Source: Prevotellaceae bacterium (GTDB taxonomy: Bacteria > Bacteroidota > Bacteroidia > Bacteroidales > UBA932). From it: a stretch of DNA of 5,755 nucleotides. The notes beneath the pieces are model-generated. The model was not told the origin of the DNA. It ran no database searches and saw only the letters and a program-made list of their open reading frames with translations. Position 1 is the stretch's first letter. Each line of letters starts with the position of its first letter. Shown in pieces: positions 1 through 5,656 of the stretch. The stretch is taken from assembly GCA_031259655.1 (NCBI GenBank), contig JAIRLF010000270.1, forward strand, positions 1 through 5,755, in the 5' to 3' direction. The translations under genes were made by a program, and so were the position numbers.

Positions 1-398
1 TCAGGAACAGTGACTTCATCCCAAGTCATATTGTTAGCCGTCAGCAAAAAATGTTGTAAAGTATTACCTGTCAATTCTCTGGTTATACTTCCGCTACGGA
101 TGTAAAAACCGCCATTATATGAAACCGGATAAGGACTTTTATTTATCCTAATTTCAATATATTGCAGATTATCTTTCGTTCGTTCGTAAACATCTGCCTG
201 AATACCCAATATATTTGTGATTTTATTCGGCAAATCTTCCAACATTTTGGTTGTCTTACTGATACCACAGACGCTACCGTCGTCACGGATCCCAACATAC
301 AAACGTCCGCCGGCAGTATTGGCAAATGCCGATAGAGTCTTCAGAAATTCGTCTTTCCAACTTTCCTTAAATTCAATATATTGCGACTTTTTTTTCAT
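1..398 (-). CDS. AlbA_2 (Schlafen-like) DNA-binding domain protein, N-terminal part, cut by the left edge
   Basis: Reading leftward from the ATG at 398-396 gives 132 full codons without a stop, so the gene continues beyond the window. The protein starts MKKKSQYIEFKESWKDEF and carries the AlbA_2 pattern (Pfam PF04326): E9-F-K-E-S-W14, then L22-S-A-F-A-N-T-A-G-G31, R-L-Y-V-G-I37 and R-D-D-G41. A second conserved stretch is F98-Y-I-R-S-G-S104 with T-R-E-L-T110. Bacteroidales relatives are full-length proteins of several hundred residues, usually annotated as ATP-binding or RNA-binding-domain proteins or transcriptional regulators, often with a C-terminal ATPase-like domain; that part is not visible here. 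Partners and substrate are unknown. The start is supported by AAGGAAA a few bases upstream. It lies 32 bp downstream of the DsrE gene on the same strand, so co-transcription is likely. The family call is firm; the cellular role is not. Confidence 0.87.
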   Translation of the reverse strand, partial: MKKKSQYIEFKESWKDEFLKTLSAFANTAGGRLYVGIRDDGSVCGISKTTKMLEDLPNKITNILGIQADVYERTKDNLQYIEIRINKSPYPVSYNGGFYIRSGSITRELTGNTLQHFLLTANNMTWDEVTVP

Positions 399-430
399 TT
401 TATTTCCTTTTAATTTCAACTGTAAATATA

Positions 431-766
431 TTAAATTGTAATGATATATTCCGATTTAATATATCGGGTTAACGATTCGCCCATAAATTTCACTTCGACA
501 CCCAATTTCTCCAACTCGTCCGATACTCCGCATACGTCGCTGCAATCCTTACATGCTTCAATATGCACTCCGCTGCGAATCATTTCCATAACTTCCGTCT
601 GTACCTGAGTATCGGAGGCAACAAGTTTCGCCGAAGCGCCCCAGATAATCACATTGATGTCTTTCCACCAGCCTCTTAGTTTTGAATTTAAAACATATAT
701 ACTTAACATGTTAAGCGATGTAATCCTGTCGCCCGTAGTCCAGAGAATGTTTAATTTGTCGCTCAT
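431..766 (-). CDS. DsrE-family protein
   Basis: A complete protein of 111 residues starting MSDKLNILWTTGD. It fits the small single-domain DsrE/DsrF-like (YchN-type) fold: an N-terminal beta strand N6-I-L-W-T-T-G-D13, the segment L26-N-S-K-L-R-G-W-W34, a second strand V39-I-I-W-G-A-S45, and the Cys-containing segment E70-A-C-K-D-C-S-D-V-C79 before L-G-V-E-V-K-F-M-G-E97. Members of this superfamily include sulfur-relay subunits (DsrEFH, TusBCD) and many uncharacterised stand-alone proteins. C72, C75 and C79 could serve thiol or persulfide chemistry, but this is inference, and no tus or dsr partner genes are present. I prefer the ATG at 766; an in-frame TTG at 772 would add two residues. No strong Shine-Dalgarno is visible, which is common in Bacteroidetes. 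A short hydrophobic ORF ends 13 bp upstream and the AlbA_2 gene begins 32 bp downstream. Confidence 0.88.
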   Translation of the reverse strand: MSDKLNILWTTGDRITSLNMLSIYVLNSKLRGWWKDINVIIWGASAKLVASDTQVQTEVMEMIRSGVHIEACKDCSDVCGVSDELEKLGVEVKFMGESLTRYIKSEYIITI

Positions 767-779
767 TTTCAATATATTT

Positions 780-857
780 TTATCTGTTTGTCAATACCGC
801 CGCTATCTGGAACACTGCTGTCAAAACAGCTATATATAATAAAGCAAGATTGCTCAT
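780..857 (-). CDS. Possible 25-residue single-pass membrane peptide upstream of dsrE
   Basis: Reading leftward from the ATG at 857-855 there are 25 codons, then TAA at 782-780. The peptide begins MSNLALLYIAVLTAV and ends with polar T-N-R. About twenty residues from L4 to T23 are almost all hydrophobic, enough for one transmembrane helix, with the only clear charge at the C-terminal Arg. Its stop is 13 bp before the dsrE ATG, and it starts about 40 bp downstream of a candidate promoter box at 900-907, so it would be the first gene of that transcript. A nine-codon ORF (883-854) overlaps its start by ATGA, which might allow translational coupling. There is no clear Shine-Dalgarno. I do not recognise a family, and a 25-codon ORF can arise by chance. 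Position, spacing and composition make it plausible, not proven. Confidence 0.42.
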   Translation of the reverse strand: MSNLALLYIAVLTAVFQIAAVLTNR

Positions 858-899
858 AATGTACAGATTATATCAAAATTCATTTACATTTTAAGGCGG

Positions 900-907
900 C
901 AAAGTTA
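900..907 (-). promoter_or_regulatory. Candidate promoter (-7 box) for the dsrE transcript
   Basis: On the minus strand 907-900 reads TAACTTTG, an exact fit to the Bacteroidetes -7 consensus TAnnTTTG. A TTTG element at the usual 19-21 bp further upstream is absent; that stretch is only AT-rich. Initiation would fall near 893, giving a leader of about 36 nt to the small ORF and about 125 nt to dsrE. Confidence 0.42.
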
Positions 908-1029
908 ATATAAAATTTAAATATGTATATCTTTTGGGCGCAAAAGGGTGTACGACAAAATTCTCTTTTTTATAATCAAATATTTGTCGGTTTACAAATA
1001 AGTGATTGAGTATACGTTTCGTTGCCGGT

Positions 1030-1050
1030 AGGGGCGTATTGCATACGCCT
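1030..1050. repeat. Palindromic repeat, copy 1
   Basis: GGCGTAT (1033-1039) and ATACGCC (1043-1049) pair perfectly around a TGC loop, with a further G-T pair outside. It has the same core as the longer palindrome at 1090-1112. Short GC-rich palindromes of this kind are frequent between genes in Bacteroidetes, and this one lies in non-coding DNA. Confidence 0.65.
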
Positions 1051-1058
1051 AACAATAT

Positions 1059-1140
1059 CCACACAGAGACGTCAGTGGCATTATGCGACAGGGGCGTATG
1101 CGATACGCCCCTACAATGACAATACCTGACGGCTATGTGG
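1059..1140. repeat. Nested palindromic repeat, copy 2
   Basis: The core AGGGGCGTAT (1090-1099) pairs perfectly with ATACGCCCCT (1103-1112) over a 3-nt loop. Around it is a longer imperfect inverted repeat: CCACA.AG...CGTCAG at 1059-1075 is the reverse complement, with one substitution and a small gap, of CTGACGGCTATGTGG at 1126-1140. This gives an element of about 82 bp with symmetry at two levels, resembling a REP or MITE-like non-coding repeat. No transposase is nearby. Confidence 0.6.
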
Positions 1141-1141
1141 G

Positions 1142-1186
1142 GACGCAATCCATGAAGACGCAATCCATGAAGACGCAAACCATGAA
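1142..1186. repeat. 15-bp tandem repeat, three full units
   Basis: Units 1142-1156, 1157-1171 and 1172-1186 read GACGCAATCCATGAA, with a single T-to-A change in the third. A partial fourth unit, GACGCAA, at 1187-1193 forms the left arm of the adjoining palindrome. Length is a multiple of three, so the array creates a false repetitive open frame on the minus strand. Confidence 0.85.
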
Positions 1187-1205
1187 GACGCAAAATATTG
1201 CGTCT
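1186..1205. repeat. Palindrome at the end of the tandem repeat
   Basis: AGACGCAA (1186-1193) pairs perfectly with TTGCGTCT (1198-1205) over the loop AATA, and CTAC follows. The left arm is the same word repeated in the tandem array to its left, so the array may have grown from this arm by slippage or recombination. Confidence 0.75.
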
Positions 1206-1316
1206 CTACGAATCGATGCTATTGATGACCACAGCATTGTCTGATGTAGGGGTTGCGCCCTTGCAATGACGAAAAGACGGGTTTGCGACAATTTGAAATG
1301 CACTCAATTATGCGCA

Positions 1317-1351
1317 TTTTGTGAATTATATATAAAAAGTCCTTACCTTTG
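1317..1351 (+). promoter_or_regulatory. Bacteroidetes-type promoter of folB-aroK
   Basis: A -33 element TTTTG at 1317-1321 and a -7 element TACCTTTG at 1344-1351, an exact TAnnTTTG match, are separated by 22 bp, close to the usual 19-21. Initiation is expected near 1358, leaving a leader of about 36 nt before the folB ATG. An inverted repeat AAATGC (1296-1301) / GCATTT (1314-1319) overlaps the -33 element. Confidence 0.7.
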
Positions 1352-1393
1352 TCCGCATTATGTTTTTGAAAATTTGATTAAATATTATATTGT

Positions 1394-1756
1394 ATGAATA
1401 AAAAAGTGGGAATAATAGAAATCAAGAATATGGAGTTTTTCGCTCATCATGGTTGTTATGAGGAAGAAAGACTTAAAGGGAATATCTTTCACGTCAGTTT
1501 GAAAATAGAAACGGATATGACCTTGGCATCCGAATCGGACAATATCATCGATACGGTAAACTATCAGACGGCATACAACATCGTTAAGGACGAAATGATG
1601 ATTCCGTCGAATTTGCTGGAGAACGTCTGCTTCCGGATATTGAACGCCCTGTACGACAAGATGTCGGATATACAAAAAGCGACCGTCAAAGTCAGCAAAC
1701 TCAATCCCGCGCTGGGAGGCAAAGTAGAAAAGACTTCCGTTACACAAACAAAATAA
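1394..1756 (+). CDS. folB: Dihydroneopterin aldolase
   Basis: A cytoplasmic enzyme of tetrahydrofolate synthesis that cleaves 7,8-dihydroneopterin to 6-hydroxymethyl-7,8-dihydropterin and glycolaldehyde. The 120-residue product has the usual length and the FolB signatures: E14-F-F-A-H-H-G20 followed by acidic E23-E25 and the R-L-K-G turn; D53-T-V-N-Y57, whose tyrosine matches the active-site Tyr of the family; L74-L-E76, the pterin-anchoring glutamate; and V98-K-V-S-K102-L-N-P with G108-G, containing the catalytic lysine. The ATG at 1394 is the first possible start after the promoter, since the ATG at 1360 is in a frame that closes after five codons. The stop is 4 bp before aroK, so the two form an operon. 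No frame damage or missing key residue is seen. Confidence 0.93.
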   Translation: MNKKVGIIEIKNMEFFAHHGCYEEERLKGNIFHVSLKIETDMTLASESDNIIDTVNYQTAYNIVKDEMMIPSNLLENVCFRILNALYDKMSDIQKATVKVSKLNPALGGKVEKTSVTQTK

Positions 1757-1760
1757 AGAC

Positions 1761-2294
1761 ATGACCGACAAGAAAAAGCATGTTATATTGATGGGTATGC
1801 CCGGTAGCGGGAAAAGCAGTCTGGGTTTCGTTTTATCGAAGTTGATGCGGCTTCCGTTCGTCGATACCGATTATTATATAATCAAAAAAGAACAAAAATC
1901 GGTTTCCGACATCTTCGCCATGCATGGCGAAGACTATTTCCGCAAATTAGAAAAACAAATACTGCTGGAAATTGTCGAAAACGAGCCTTCGGTGATTTCT
2001 ACAGGCGGCGGTATGCCCTGTTTTTTCGATAATATGGATATTATGAACGAGTTTGCTGTTACCGTATATCTCGAAGTCGCGCCCGAACAATTGTTCGAAC
2101 ATCTGAAAAACGACAAAAAACGTCCATTAGTAAAAGATAGAACAACCGAAGAGTTAATGGATTACATAAATACATCTCTGATGCAAAGAAAATCATACTA
2201 CGAAAAAGCCGACATCAGGATACGGGCAGACAACAATACTCCGGTTCAACTTGCTACAGATTTGTATAAAAAACTCATAGAGCATAAATCGTAA
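1761..2294 (+). CDS. aroK: Shikimate kinase
   Basis: Phosphorylates shikimate at the 3-hydroxyl using ATP, a late step to chorismate and so to aromatic amino acids and p-aminobenzoate. The 177-residue protein has the usual length. Walker A is G12-M-P-G-S-G-K-S19. Shikimate-binding residues are D37 in F-V-D-T-D, R61 in Y-F-R-K-L-E, and G82-G-G84 in I-S-T-G-G-G. The lid arginine is R121 in K-K-R-P-L, and the C-terminal conserved arginine is R143 in M-Q-R-K-S-Y-Y. The start lies 4 bp after folB, without a strong ribosome-binding site, which suggests coupled translation. FolB and chorismate-derived p-aminobenzoate both supply folate synthesis, which gives the pairing a plausible logic, though the genomic arrangement may be incidental. 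AroK and AroL cannot be separated by sequence alone; aroK is the default name. Confidence 0.94.
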   Translation: MTDKKKHVILMGMPGSGKSSLGFVLSKLMRLPFVDTDYYIIKKEQKSVSDIFAMHGEDYFRKLEKQILLEIVENEPSVISTGGGMPCFFDNMDIMNEFAVTVYLEVAPEQLFEHLKNDKKRPLVKDRTTEELMDYINTSLMQRKSYYEKADIRIRADNNTPVQLATDLYKKLIEHKS

Positions 2295-2341
2295 AACACA
2301 ATCTGTTATGAATAATATTTTCTCGTCAACGATTTTTCGTT

Positions 2342-2349
2342 TATATTTG
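2342..2349 (+). promoter_or_regulatory. Candidate promoter (-7 box) of uvrC
   Basis: TATATTTG is an exact TAnnTTTG match, 25 bp before the uvrC ATG. The expected -33 position holds a T-rich stretch (TTTTC near 2318-2322), not a full TTTG. Initiation near 2356 would give a leader of about 18 nt. The 79-bp gap after aroK supports a separate transcription start. Confidence 0.55.
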
Positions 2350-2373
2350 CAAACATTGAAGTGAAAAAAGTTT

Positions 2374-4185
2374 ATGCAAAACGACACAAAAAAGAAAGTT
2401 GAGGAAAAAGTTAAATTACTGCCGGACGAACCCGGAGTATATCAGTTCATTGATGTAGACGGAAAGATTATATATGTAGGAAAAGCTAAAAACCTGCGGA
2501 AAAGGGTTTCGTCATATTTCATTACAAAATCCGACCGTAATATAAAATTGCGGATTATGGTAAAGAAAATTGCGGATATTCTGCATATTATTACCACCAA
2601 TGAATCGGATGCGCTGTTGCTGGAAAACAATATGATAAAGCAATATCAGCCCCGGTATAATGTGCTTTTGAAAGACGACAAAACATATCCGTGGATTTGT
2701 GTAACGGACGAGCATTTCCCGCGAATGTTCCTCACTCGCCATAAGTTGAAAGACGGTTCAAAGTATTTTGGTCCATATACTTCGGTCGCAACGGTAAAAA
2801 TTCTGCTCGACCTTGTAAAACGCATATATCCGATACGTACTTGTCGTTTGAATTTATCGCCCGAGTCAATTGCATGCAATAAATATGTTGTGTGTCTTGA
2901 ATATCATCTCGGTAACTGTAAGGGTCCCTGCGTAAACCGGCAACAGGAAGACGAATATCTGGAGTCGTTCGCACAGGCAATCAATATAATCAAAGGCAAT
3001 ACGAGCGAAGTACTTAAAGAATTGACAAACAAAATGAACGAGGCTGCAAACAAATTGAATTTCGAAGAAGCCCAATTGTTTAAAGATAAACTTCAACGCT
3101 TGGAAAACTATCAATCCAAATCGGTGATTGTTAATCCGTCGATTAACGACGTCGATGTGTTTTCGCTTGTCTGCGAGGGAAATGTAGCATATTCGAATTT
3201 TATGAGAGTTGTAAACGGAGCTGTTGTACAGGCTCATACTTTGGAAATGAAGTTGGGTATCGAAGAAGAAAAAGAAGCCTTGCTCAGCATGGCAATCGCC
3301 GAAATGATACAACGCATGGACACTCTTTCTCACGAACTTATAGTCCCCTTTAAACCCGACACCGAACTCAAAAACAAGATATATTCCGTCCCGTTAAGAG
3401 GCGATAAACTCGCGCTTTTACGATTGTCCGAAAAAAATGTCAGAGCTTACCGTCTGGAAAAGTTGAAACATCTGGAAAGAACCGACCCCGAAAAACATGT
3501 CGTCAGGATATTAAACGTCATCAAGTTGGATTTGCATTTGAAAAAACTTCCTCACAGAATAGAATGTTTCGATAATTCCAATTTTCAGGGAACAAATCCT
3601 GTAGCTGCCTGCGTAGTGTTTATCGACGCCAAACCCGCCAAAAAGGAATACCGGCGTTTTAATGTGAAAACGGTCGAAGGTCCCGACGATTACGCTTCAA
3701 TGGAAGAGATAGTTTTTCGTCGTTACAGCAGAGTGTTACGCGAAAAATCACCATTGCCGAATCTGATTGTCGTCGACGGAGGAAAAGGACAGTTGAACGC
3801 CGCAGTGCAAAGTCTCAAGAAGTTACAACTGTATGGCAAAATCCCTGTTCTCGGACTGGCAAAACGTCTCGAAGAGATATATTTCCCCAACGACAGCATC
3901 CCTCTGCACCTCAGCAAAAATTCCGAAACATTGAAAATACTTATGCAAATCAGGGACGAGGCGCACCGTTTCGGCATCATGTTTCACAGAAACAAACGAA
4001 GCGCCAATTTTATTAAATCGGAATTGAGCGAAATCAAAGGCGTCGGAAAAACTTCAATAAACAAACTGATGCTTGAGATGAAAACCGTCTCCGCTATCAA
4101 AAATACCTCGAAAGAAAAACTGTCGCTCATCGTCGGAAAACGTATTGCCGAATTGATTTTCAACCATTTCAATGAAAAAAAATAA
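2374..4185 (+). CDS. uvrC: Excinuclease ABC subunit C
   Basis: The nuclease of bacterial nucleotide excision repair; with UvrB it cuts the damaged strand on both sides of the lesion. The protein has 603 residues, against 610 in E. coli. The N-terminal GIY-YIG domain has G21-V-Y23 and Y34-V-G36, with R42 and E84 in N-E-S-D-A-L-L-L-E as likely 3'-incision residues. A cysteine region follows: C157, C174, C182 and C186 in the pattern CRL...CLEYHLGNCKGPC, which in E. coli UvrC is reported to bind an iron-sulfur cluster. The UvrB-binding UVR domain spans about 212-247. The C-terminal RNase H-like domain keeps D400 in C-F-D-N-S-N, D438/D439 in G-P-D-D-Y, D468 in V-V-D-G-G-K-G-Q and H531 in E-A-H-R-F, matching E. 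coli D399, D438, D466 and H538. A helix-hairpin-helix region fills about 549-600. It appears fully functional. Confidence 0.97.
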   Translation: MQNDTKKKVEEKVKLLPDEPGVYQFIDVDGKIIYVGKAKNLRKRVSSYFITKSDRNIKLRIMVKKIADILHIITTNESDALLLENNMIKQYQPRYNVLLKDDKTYPWICVTDEHFPRMFLTRHKLKDGSKYFGPYTSVATVKILLDLVKRIYPIRTCRLNLSPESIACNKYVVCLEYHLGNCKGPCVNRQQEDEYLESFAQAINIIKGNTSEVLKELTNKMNEAANKLNFEEAQLFKDKLQRLENYQSKSVIVNPSINDVDVFSLVCEGNVAYSNFMRVVNGAVVQAHTLEMKLGIEEEKEALLSMAIAEMIQRMDTLSHELIVPFKPDTELKNKIYSVPLRGDKLALLRLSEKNVRAYRLEKLKHLERTDPEKHVVRILNVIKLDLHLKKLPHRIECFDNSNFQGTNPVAACVVFIDAKPAKKEYRRFNVKTVEGPDDYASMEEIVFRRYSRVLREKSPLPNLIVVDGGKGQLNAAVQSLKKLQLYGKIPVLGLAKRLEEIYFPNDSIPLHLSKNSETLKILMQIRDEAHRFGIMFHRNKRSANFIKSELSEIKGVGKTSINKLMLEMKTVSAIKNTSKEKLSLIVGKRIAELIFNHFNEKK

Positions 4186-4203
4186 GTTATTAACGTTTTT
4201 TAG

Positions 4204-4211
4204 TAATTTTG
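4204..4211 (+). promoter_or_regulatory. Candidate promoter (-7 box) of the nucleoid-associated protein gene
   Basis: TAATTTTG fits TAnnTTTG and lies 38 bp before the ATG at 4250, so a start near 4218 would leave a leader of about 32 nt. No TTTG is present at the -33 position, which falls on the A-rich end of uvrC. The match may be chance in AT-rich DNA. Confidence 0.35.
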
Positions 4212-4249
4212 AGCCGTTTTTGGAACATAAAAATGTAAATTAGACGATA

Positions 4250-5266
4250 ATGATAAATGAAGCTTTGATAAATTTGTTAGCGATGCACGCGGTCGGAAAC
4301 AGGGTGAACGACGAACCTCTGACCCTCTCTAAATCGCCCGTAAACATAGATGAAGAAATGGTAACGCTTCTCTCCTCGTTTTTTATAACTCCGTTTAAAA
4401 CAGAGAGATATTTCAATCTGCATCATCAAAACGGCTTTGAAAATAACGAAGTGTTTAAGGCTGTCGCTGCGATATTCGACAATCCGGACAATCTGTACGA
4501 ATCGTCGGTGAAACTTGCTGAATTGCTGTTTGATATAACCGACAGCTCTAAAATCAGAGGGGGAGAATTTTATGTAGCCTATTTCAGCGAATGTACTGTG
4601 GACGGCGAAGAAACAGAGGCTGTCGGACTGTTTAAATCGGAAAGCAAAGAGACGTTTTTGAAAATATATCCCACATCCGGCAATTTTATTCTGGAAAAAG
4701 AAGAAGGCGTCAGTTTACGGAAAATCGATAAGGGATGTATGATTTTCAATGTCGACAGGGATAAAGGTTTTCTTGTTTCTGTTGCCGACGGTATCCGGAG
4801 CGGAGACGAAAAATATTGGTGCGAAGATTTTCTCAATATTCGCTCGTTCGAAAATAATTACACTAAAACTCAATCGGCGATGAAGGTCTGTAAAGAATTT
4901 GTGTCGGAAAAATTGCCGGAAAAATTTGACGTATGCAAAGCCGACCAAATTGATATCCTGAACAGAAGTATGGATTATTTTAAATCGCACGAGGTTTTCG
5001 ATAAACCGGAGTTCGAAAACGAAGTGTTCCGGCAACCCGAAGTCATCGAAGCGTTCAGGGGATTCGATAATGCTGATATTCCCTCAGATATGACCTTCGA
5101 AATAGCGCCCGACGCAGTCAAAAAACAGTCGAAAATCTTCAAAAGCGTACTGAAACTTGATAAAAATTTCCATATCTATATCCACGGCGACCGCTCAATG
5201 ATTGAACGTGTCGAAGAAAACGACGGGAAAAAATATTACAGGATTTTCTACGAAAAAGAAAGCTAA
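4250..5266 (+). CDS. Nucleoid-associated protein, 37-kDa (NdpA/YejK) family
   Basis: A complete 338-residue protein of the family typified by E. coli YejK/NdpA (Pfam PF04245), found in the cytoplasm with the nucleoid; its biochemical role is poorly known. The sequence follows the Bacteroidetes subfamily throughout: an N-terminal helix with H13-A-V-G-N17, L26-S-K-S29, a central block G104-G-E-F-Y-V-A-Y-F112, V-G-L-F-K-S-E-S-K-E-T-F-L-K-I-Y-P, D-K-G-C-M-I-F-N, and the C-terminal hallmark A-V-K-K-Q-S-K-I-F-K-S-V followed by L-D-K-N-F-H-I-Y-I-H-G at about 287-313. Charged residues are abundant and there is no signal peptide or membrane segment. It starts 64 bp after uvrC in the same direction and may be read through from it or use its own promoter. 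The family is clear from motif recall; no symbol is given because naming in Bacteroidetes is not settled. Confidence 0.92.
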   Translation: MINEALINLLAMHAVGNRVNDEPLTLSKSPVNIDEEMVTLLSSFFITPFKTERYFNLHHQNGFENNEVFKAVAAIFDNPDNLYESSVKLAELLFDITDSSKIRGGEFYVAYFSECTVDGEETEAVGLFKSESKETFLKIYPTSGNFILEKEEGVSLRKIDKGCMIFNVDRDKGFLVSVADGIRSGDEKYWCEDFLNIRSFENNYTKTQSAMKVCKEFVSEKLPEKFDVCKADQIDILNRSMDYFKSHEVFDKPEFENEVFRQPEVIEAFRGFDNADIPSDMTFEIAPDAVKKQSKIFKSVLKLDKNFHIYIHGDRSMIERVEENDGKKYYRIFYEKES

Positions 5267-5611
5267 CGACTTGTCCTGTTCGTCGTGATTAAAGGTTTTA
5301 ACAGCCTAAATGTCTGCACAATATTTTTTTTCACGCTCTGTCCTCCCTGCTTTTTGCGGTCAAAAAAAATTAATTCACTGCATTAAAGCCTCGGAAAGAG
5401 CCTTGAAGAAATTAATTCACATCACAAAAACGTTGGCAGAGCCTCATAAAACATTACGACGGTACAACAAACCTTTGACAGCTGCCTTTAGAGTGTTATG
5501 ATGTGCAAAATAAAATTTTTTTTGATGCATAGAGATGTTTATGGTCGCTCCGGAACGCTTTGGAAGCGTCCCATACAAAATTAAGGGACTCTGCCAACGC
5601 TTCGATGAGGT

Positions 5612-5629
5612 GTCATAAAAGATTATGAC
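5612..5629. repeat. Short perfect hairpin
   Basis: GTCATAA (5612-5618) pairs with TTATGAC (5623-5629) around AAGA. It overlaps by three bases the GC-rich hairpin at 5627-5656, so the two structures could be mutually exclusive if transcribed. Confidence 0.5.
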
Positions 5630-5656
5630 GCGCTTTCAACGCTTTAACAGCGCGTC
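5627..5656 (-). terminator. Possible terminator hairpin of the right-edge minus-strand gene
   Basis: GACGCGCT (5627-5634) and AGCGCGTC (5649-5656) form a perfect, GC-rich 8-bp stem with a 14-nt loop, starting 9 bp after the stop codon of the gene at the right edge. On the minus strand it is followed by ATAATCTTTT, a poor T tract, so termination is plausible, not certain. The hairpin could equally be part of the repeat cluster. Confidence 0.35.

Larger units (their letters stand above)
908..1316. other. Intergenic spacer between divergent transcripts, no gene found
   Basis: About 400 bp between the minus-strand dsrE promoter and the folB promoter. The only long open frame in it (minus strand, 1193-891) is a run of a repeated heptapeptide created by the 15-bp tandem repeat and has no protein-like remainder. 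The spacer holds a 7-bp inverted repeat CGACAAA (953-959) / TTTGTCG (983-989), which overlaps the perfect palindrome CAAATATTTG (977-986), and the repeats listed separately. The left part is AT-rich and the repeats are more GC-rich. I see no RNA gene. Confidence 0.7.

Noticed and set aside
143..441. Open frames of 60 (minus) and 74 (plus) codons at the left end
   Set aside because: Both overlap the AlbA_2 gene in other frames. The correct frame starts at 398 and continues to the window edge.
891..1193. Minus-strand open frame of 100 codons starting M-R-L-H-G-L-R-L-H-G-L
   Set aside because: The repeated peptide is only the 15-bp tandem repeat read in frame, and the rest crosses the palindromic repeats and an AT-rich spacer. 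No protein-like composition or start signal.
1030..1205. CRISPR array
   Set aside because: The tandem units are 15 bp with no spacers and the palindromes are irregularly placed. No cas genes are present.
1385..1771. Minus-strand open frame of 128 codons opposite folB
   Set aside because: It lies wholly over folB, whose active-site residues are all present on the plus strand. It is a shadow frame.
2866..3333. Minus-strand open frame of 155 codons inside uvrC
   Set aside because: It is antisense to conserved UvrC sequence, including the UVR domain, and its protein is unlike any family I know.
4186..4249. Terminator after uvrC
   Set aside because: The gap has T runs but no GC-rich stem before them; only weak AT pairing near 4181-4191 is possible.
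5310..5501. Plus-strand open frame of 63 codons after the nucleoid-associated protein gene
   Set aside because: It spans the 42-bp tandem repeat and its residues simply mirror the DNA repeats. No ribosome-binding site or recognisable domain, and the related downstream copy is broken by a stop. Kept only as part of the repeat region.
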